DNA from: Paludibacteraceae bacterium
GTDB lineage: Bacteria; Bacteroidota; Bacteroidia; Bacteroidales; Paludibacteraceae
Reading direction: 5' to 3'
Length of the DNA: 10,514 bases
Assembly (NCBI GenBank): GCA_018055865.1
Contig: JAGPGR010000044.1
Coordinates: 1 to 10,514 of the forward strand
Of this stretch, positions 6,110 to 10,514 are shown in pieces. The first letter of the stretch is position 1. Every line of letters starts with the position of its first letter. The notes below the pieces were generated by a model that ran no database searches, was not told where the DNA came from, and saw only the letters and a list, made by a program, of their open reading frames with translations. Made by a program: the position numbers and the translations under genes.

Positions 6110-7324
6110 TTACTTGCCTACGTGTTTTAATTTATGACCCATTTTTTCTTTTTTGGTCTGCATATAAAATGCGTTGTATTTATTGGGTTGAACTTCGAGC
6201 GAAACATTTTCCACTACGGAGAGTCCGTATGACTCCAGACCTATTCTCTTTTTTGGATTATTGGTCATAAGTCGGATTTTGGATACACCTATTTCCCTAA
6301 GAATTTGTGCTCCAATGCCATAATCACGCTCATCGGCATTGAATCCGAGGTGCAAATTGGCATCTACGGTATCCAGACCTTCTTCCTGCAATTTGTAAGC
6401 TCTGATTTTATTCATTAAGCCAATGCCGCGACCCTCCTGATTCATATACACCACTGCGCCTTTTCCCTCTTTTTCTATCAGTTCCATGGCTTTGTGAAGC
6501 TGCTCGCCACATTCGCAGCGCATTGAGCCAAATATATCGCCGGTAACGCACGACGAATGTACCCGGGCCAAAACAGCTTCGTCGGGTTTCCAGGTACCTT
6601 TTATTAATGCCACATGCTCAAGTCCGTTGGATATCTGACGAAAAGGAATGAGCTTGAAATGACCAAAAGCAGTGGGCATATCGACTTCTACACCACGCTG
6701 AATTAATGATTCGGTGCGTATTCTGTAAGCTATCAAATCAGCAATTGAAATAATCTTCACGTCAAATTTATCAGCCATTTCGAACAACTGAGGCAGCCTG
6801 GCCATGGTTCCGTCTTCGTTCATAATTTCGATGAGCGCTCCGGCAGGGTTGAGACCTGCCAGGCGCGCCAGATCTACAGTAGCTTCTGTATGACCTGCAC
6901 GTCGCAGAACGCCTTTGGTACGGGCTCTGAGAGGAAAAATATGTCCCGGACGTCCAAATGTTTCGGGTGTGGAAGTAGGGTCGGCCAGCGCCTGAAAAGT
7001 GGCTGCACGGTCGGCTGCTGATACACCTGTGGTGCAACCTTCGAGTTTATCCACACTGATGGTGAACGGTGTGGAATGAATGGAAGTATTCACTTCGGCC
7101 TGCATGCCCAATTCGAGTTGGTCACATCTTTCTTCTGTAAGGGGTGCACATAGCACTCCCCGCCCGTTTGTAAGCATGAAATTGACCATTTGAGGTGTTA
7201 TTTTTTCGGCAGCGCAAATAAAATCACCCTCATTCTCGCGGTCTTCATCATCAACGACTATTAAAAATTTGCCATTTTTTATATCCTCAATTGCGTCCTC
7301 AATTTTATCTAATTTTTCTTTCAT
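6110..7324 (-). CDS. ribBA: Bifunctional 3,4-dihydroxy-2-butanone 4-phosphate synthase / GTP cyclohydrolase II
   Basis: A 404-residue fusion enzyme supplying both branches of riboflavin synthesis. The N-terminal RibB part (about 1-205) converts ribulose 5-phosphate to 3,4-dihydroxy-2-butanone 4-phosphate and formate. It has the acidic loop [10 protein letters not shown] (25-34), the STPFTISVD region (84-92) and [17 protein letters not shown] (141-157). The C-terminal RibA part (about 208-400) opens GTP to a diaminopyrimidine, formate and pyrophosphate. It has the zinc cysteines Cys259, Cys270 and Cys272 ([16 protein letters not shown]), NQEGRGIGL (295-303), [10 protein letters not shown] (331-340) and TNNPKK (354-359). 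Both halves look complete, with key residues present. The gene begins 54 bp after the permease stop with no -7 box, and nothing like an FMN riboswitch fits there, so it is probably transcribed with the permease. Cytoplasmic. Confidence 0.97.
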   Translation of the reverse strand: MKEKLDKIEDAIEDIKNGKFLIVVDDEDRENEGDFICAAEKITPQMVNFMLTNGRGVLCAPLTEERCDQLELGMQAEVNTSIHSTPFTISVDKLEGCTTGVSAADRAATFQALADPTSTPETFGRPGHIFPLRARTKGVLRRAGHTEATVDLARLAGLNPAGALIEIMNEDGTMARLPQLFEMADKFDVKIISIADLIAYRIRTESLIQRGVEVDMPTAFGHFKLIPFRQISNGLEHVALIKGTWKPDEAVLARVHSSCVTGDIFGSMRCECGEQLHKAMELIEKEGKGAVVYMNQEGRGIGLMNKIRAYKLQEEGLDTVDANLHLGFNADERDYGIGAQILREIGVSKIRLMTNNPKKRIGLESYGLSVVENVSLEVQPNKYNAFYMQTKKEKMGHKLKHVGK

Positions 7325-7378
7325 AGCTATTTATTTTCATAGAATTCATATATCCGGGTATCTGAATTATTTTTTTCT

Positions 7379-9016
7379 TCAATATTTATTTGCCGATCTG
7401 AACCTGAAATTCTTCAGGTATTTCATTACATTATCATACAATTTGATGTACGATTCGGTACGGAACAAGCTTGCATCGGTCACAGCTTTCCAGGTCAGAA
7501 ATAATCCAAGAGGAAAAAGCACAGCCGAACTCAACCACATACCTTGATAAACCAGCCAAAATCCTTCGCGCGCCATTTTGTAGCCTGTAGTATCAATGAT
7601 GTAGTAAATCACAAAAAGCAGTACTGAAACCACAATGGGGAATCCGAGTCCACCTTTGCGAATAATGGCTCCCAGGGGAGCTCCGATAAAGAAAAATATC
7701 AGGCAGGCAAAAGAAAGGGTAAACCTCCGGTGCCACTCTATCTGATGTCTGCGTACTGTCATGGTGGGATCTACCAGCATTATTTTATTGTAGTCTATTT
7801 TATCCTTCATGGACTGAGCATTCAGTCGGGCAGTCATCGCAGCTTCCTCCATCTGCTGCTGAGTGAGTGACAAAAACAGCGAATCGGTATTATAGCTTTT
7901 TTCGTCCTTTACCGTATCAGCGTCGTTGGTCAATTCTTCATCCGTTTTCAGAGTCGTCACATTTGCATCACTCAGTTGTTCCTCCATTTCCAACGTCAGC
8001 ACATCTTCATTGCTCAGTTGCTCGGCCTCATCCAGAGTCAGCACATCTTCGTTGCTCATATTTTCGGCCGCTTCGAGGGTCATTACATTTTCATCATTCA
8101 GTTTTCTTACTTCCTGAAACTGAGTTGTAATCATTTCGCGTGCTTGCTCGTCACCACGTGCTTTTACAATTTTTGATACCGAATCGATTGTTTGAGTAAG
8201 TTCCATTACATTTTTGCTAACGTGCTGATCTTTCAGTATCGATTCGTCGTACCGGTTAAATTCGGTATCAAAATCGAGTAACAATTCTTTGGTCTGAAAG
8301 GTTTCCCTGCGATACGGTATACTGTTGGAATTGTATCTTGATCCTTGTTGTCTCATGTTTTCGAAAGTTTCGCCCGAATACATCGAAAATTTAAGATACT
8401 TATTATCGGCGGTAAACTGCACACGACCCGAATCGGCAAGTGTAACCGATGCATTGTCAAATCCATTGGAAAAATCATAAATCATCAGGTCTTTGAGCAA
8501 CTTCTTATTCGGATCTTTTTCACGAACGTACAAGTTGTATCCATTAATTCCCGTATAAAATTCACCTTCAGGGATATCAAATTCAGGGGATTTCTGACGC
8601 AACGAGAATATGAGTGTCCAGAGTTTCTGTTGTGCCATAGGAAGCACATTGTTTGAAAAGAAAAATGCCAGCACACAAATGATGGAAATGAAAACGATAA
8701 GCCCGCGCATCATTCTGAAAAGTGAAATTCCGGCAGATTTCATAGCCGTAAGTTCAAAATGTTCTCCCAGGTTACCGAAATTCATCAAAGCAGCCAGCAA
8801 AATGGCCAAAGGCAGAGCCATAGGCACCGTTTGAAGCGTAGCATACCAAAAGAATTCTGCCAATACATCCCAGCTTACTCCTTTGCCTATGAGCTCAGCC
8901 ATGTGTTTCCAGGTAAACTGCATGAGCAAAATAAGCATGCAGATAAAGAAAGTCATGAAAAAGTAGGCCAAAAAGGATTTGACGATGTATATGTCTATTT
9001 TTTTTATTCCGAGCAT
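7379..9016 (-). CDS. LptF/LptG (YjgP/YjgQ) family lipopolysaccharide export permease with repeat-bearing periplasmic insert
   Basis: An inner-membrane permease of 545 residues, longer than the roughly 360 of E. coli LptF or LptG. It should pair with a partner and the LptB ATPase (neither in the window) to extract lipopolysaccharide toward the outer membrane. Three N-terminal membrane segments (about 14-36, 63-83, 104-124) and three C-terminal ones (about 432-452, 458-478, 490-510) frame a periplasmic domain of about 300 residues. Family features include LPLAILLAALMNFGNLGEHFELTAMKSAGIS (69-99) after segment 2, and HRRFTLSFACLIFFFIGAPLGA (429-450) in segment 4. Residues 308-363 are four tandem 14-residue acidic repeats. 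A promoter-like box lies upstream and ribBA follows after 54 bp. LptF and LptG are hard to separate in this phylum, so no symbol is given. Confidence 0.92.
   Translation of the reverse strand: MLGIKKIDIYIVKSFLAYFFMTFFICMLILLMQFTWKHMAELIGKGVSWDVLAEFFWYATLQTVPMALPLAILLAALMNFGNLGEHFELTAMKSAGISLFRMMRGLIVFISIICVLAFFFSNNVLPMAQQKLWTLIFSLRQKSPEFDIPEGEFYTGINGYNLYVREKDPNKKLLKDLMIYDFSNGFDNASVTLADSGRVQFTADNKYLKFSMYSGETFENMRQQGSRYNSNSIPYRRETFQTKELLLDFDTEFNRYDESILKDQHVSKNVMELTQTIDSVSKIVKARGDEQAREMITTQFQEVRKLNDENVMTLEAAENMSNEDVLTLDEAEQLSNEDVLTLEMEEQLSDANVTTLKTDEELTNDADTVKDEKSYNTDSLFLSLTQQQMEEAAMTARLNAQSMKDKIDYNKIMLVDPTMTVRRHQIEWHRRFTLSFACLIFFFIGAPLGAIIRKGGLGFPIVVSVLLFVIYYIIDTTGYKMAREGFWLVYQGMWLSSAVLFPLGLFLTWKAVTDASLFRTESYIKLYDNVMKYLKNFRFRSANKY
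7928..8095 (-). repeat. In-frame 42-bp tandem repeat, four copies, inside the LptF/LptG-type permease gene
   Basis: Four units of 42 bp (8095-8054, 8053-8012, 8011-7970, 7969-7928) encode DENVMTLEAAENMS, NEDVLTLDEAEQLS, NEDVLTLEMEEQLS and DANVTTLKTDEELT. A degenerate remnant (NDADTVKDE) follows. Copies 2 and 3 are nearly identical over their first 17 bases (AAYGAAGATGTGCTGAC); copies 1 and 4 have drifted more. The unit keeps frame, and 14 residues equals two helical heptads, with hydrophobic residues at unit positions 4, 5, 7, 10 and 13. Confidence 0.9.
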
Positions 9017-9038
9017 GCAACGTTTTTTTTTCAGAAAG

Positions 9039-9046
9039 CAAAATTA
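9039..9046 (-). promoter_or_regulatory. Bacteroidota-type -7 promoter box of the permease-ribBA-SDR unit
   Basis: The minus strand reads TAATTTTG, an exact match to TAnnTTTG, 22 bp before the ATG at 9016. A second TTTG lies only a few bases upstream and is too near to be the -33 element. The leader would be about 15-17 nt. It would separate the three-gene unit from the MATE gene. Confidence 0.5.
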
Positions 9047-9087
9047 CTCAAATTTTGACAGATTCGGATAAGTTTATATGAATTAAA

Positions 9088-10452
9088 TTAACCCATTGGG
9101 TTGTCTTTTCTGAACTTTTTCATGAAAAGAACAAGTGTGGTGGTTGTTACTATGACTGACAGCGAATCTGCAACAGGCATCGAAGCCCATACACCATCGA
9201 GACCAAAGACCGGAGGCAGAAATATTAAACACGGGATTAGGAATAGCACCTGCCGGGTTAAACTCAGTGTCATTGATATTTTAGCCATACCTATTGACTG
9301 AAAAAAATTGGTTATGACTATTTGTGATCCTATCAATGGAAAAACCGCAACAGAAATACGTAAAGCTCTGGCGGCAATATTCTTTAATTCCTCATCCGTA
9401 GTAAAAAGACTTGCCAGTGCGTGTGGGAAAAACATTCCTAAAATAAATCCCACGGTAGACACAATGGTGGCAGTAAAGGCTGTTTTCTTTAGCGCCAGAA
9501 ACATCCTGTCATATTTGCGTGCCCCGTAATTGAATCCGACAATGGGTTGCACTCCCTGATTGAGCCCAATAATAAACATGACAACAAGTGTGGCAATAGC
9601 ATTTTGAATGCCCAGCGCTCCCATGGCTAAATCTCCACCGTATTCTATCAATGCGCGGTTCATAATTATTATAGTGATACTGGCGGCTATCTGCATGCTG
9701 AAGGGCGACACACCAATATTCAGAATTGATTTAACAATCTGTATATCCAGTTTGAAGTACTTTCGATGAAATCGGATGTTCGTTTTCTTATCAAAAAAAT
9801 GCAACATTACCCAGATCATCCCTACAAAAAAAGCAATATTAGTGGCGTGGGCTGCGCCGGCAATGCCCATTTTGAAAACGAAAATAAAAACCGGCGCAAG
9901 TGCAATATTGATGAAAGCACTGATTATCATGGTTATCATGGCTTTTTTCGGATAACCGGATGCCCGCATTATACTATTGAAACCAAACAGAAGTGCAGAT
10001 AATATCGTACCGGGAACAATAATATGCATAAATTCTTTCGCATATTTCAACGTATTTTCACTTCCGCCGAACATGACCAGAATCGGGTCCATAAAAATCA
10101 GCGAAAATGCTATAATTACAGCCGATATAATAAAAGTAAGCGTCAGAGCATTGCCTAGAATTTGTTCAGCCCGGTTCTTATCGCCTTCGCCAAGCCGGAT
10201 GGAAATGCGTGAAGCAGCTCCGGCACCTACCAGCATGCTGAAAGCCGACAGAAAATTCATAAAAGGGAAAGTAAGTGCAAGTCCGGATATGGCCATCGGT
10301 CCTACACCCAAACCAATATACATGCGATCAATGATGTTGTAGAGCGAAGAGAGCATTGTACCCACAATAGCAGGCACAGAGTACATCCAGAGCAATTTGC
10401 CCATACGTAATGTACCTAATTTATTTTCGCCCGTTTGCAGTACCTTCGACAT
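9088..10452 (-). CDS. MATE family multidrug/cation efflux transporter, MepA-like
   Basis: A 454-residue polytopic inner-membrane protein, the standard MATE length, expected to export cationic drugs or metabolites in exchange for Na+ or H+. The hydrophobic pattern fits 12 membrane segments in two homologous halves (about 20-215 and 240-445). Half 1 has the first-helix region VPAIVGTMLSSLYNIIDRMYIG (26-47), GAGAASRISIRLGEGD (76-91) and GFNSIMRASGYPKKAM (157-172). Half 2 has the counterparts GLNQGVQPIVGFNYGARKYDR (296-316) and TNFFQSIGMAKISM (381-394). The NQGVQPIVGFNYGA signature points to the MepA-like branch rather than NorM. The substrate cannot be inferred. The 71-bp gap to the permease gene contains a promoter-like box, so co-transcription is uncertain. 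In the 62 bp upstream to the window edge I see no TAnnTTTG box; the promoter may lie outside. Confidence 0.94.
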   Translation of the reverse strand: MSKVLQTGENKLGTLRMGKLLWMYSVPAIVGTMLSSLYNIIDRMYIGLGVGPMAISGLALTFPFMNFLSAFSMLVGAGAASRISIRLGEGDKNRAEQILGNALTLTFIISAVIIAFSLIFMDPILVMFGGSENTLKYAKEFMHIIVPGTILSALLFGFNSIMRASGYPKKAMITMIISAFINIALAPVFIFVFKMGIAGAAHATNIAFFVGMIWVMLHFFDKKTNIRFHRKYFKLDIQIVKSILNIGVSPFSMQIAASITIIIMNRALIEYGGDLAMGALGIQNAIATLVVMFIIGLNQGVQPIVGFNYGARKYDRMFLALKKTAFTATIVSTVGFILGMFFPHALASLFTTDEELKNIAARALRISVAVFPLIGSQIVITNFFQSIGMAKISMTLSLTRQVLFLIPCLIFLPPVFGLDGVWASMPVADSLSVIVTTTTLVLFMKKFRKDNPMG

Positions 10453-10514
10453 GTATTTTAAAAAGATTTATGAATCAAATGTTTTGTGTCATTCCCAACT
10501 TTCCAGTTTATAAT

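Noticed and set aside
7325..7378. A possible FMN riboswitch in front of ribBA.
   Set aside because: The gap is only 54 bp of mainly A/T sequence, too short for the FMN aptamer and without its conserved G-rich pieces.
7867..8176. Plus-strand frames with apparent His/Ser-rich repeats.
   Set aside because: They are antisense images of the 42-bp tandem repeat in the permease gene, whose minus-strand frame has clear family membership.

Overview
The window looks like chromosomal DNA of a Bacteroidota bacterium, probably Bacteroidales or a relative. Three intergenic regions carry matches to the Bacteroidota -7 promoter element TAnnTTTG. Starts show no strong Shine-Dalgarno sequence. The gene set (five-repeat DUF349 protein, fused RibBA, LptF/LptG permease with a large soluble insert, M28 peptidase with a C-terminal outer-membrane barrel) is typical of the phylum. 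All seven recognised genes lie on the minus strand, so transcription runs from high to low coordinates. No tRNA, rRNA, CRISPR array or transposase gene was seen.

In transcription order, 10452-5303 is an apparently ordinary core block. A MepA-like MATE transporter comes first. After a promoter-like box follow an LptF/LptG-family lipopolysaccharide export permease, ribBA (first steps of riboflavin synthesis) and a YdfG-like short-chain dehydrogenase. The last three have gaps of 54 and 36 bp and probably form one transcript. The DUF349 gene follows with its own -7 box, a perfect 16-bp palindrome in its leader, and a clear intrinsic terminator just after its stop.

From about 3080 down to 1 the character changes. 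Intergenic DNA contains palindromes and a repeated 25-bp motif that brackets an M28 peptidase/beta-barrel fusion gene. A class II Fic AMP-transferase with a winged-helix C-terminus follows, flanked by a weak inverted repeat and preceded by its own promoter-like box. This part looks like accessory sequence between repetitive elements, although no mobilising enzyme is visible.

The most notable points are a 14-residue (42-bp) acidic tandem repeat in the soluble insert of the LptF/LptG permease, the M28 peptidase fused to a predicted eight-stranded barrel, and the repeat elements on both sides of that gene. I see no strong evidence for a wholly new multi-gene system. The genes other than the lpt-ribBA-SDR cluster look independent of each other.
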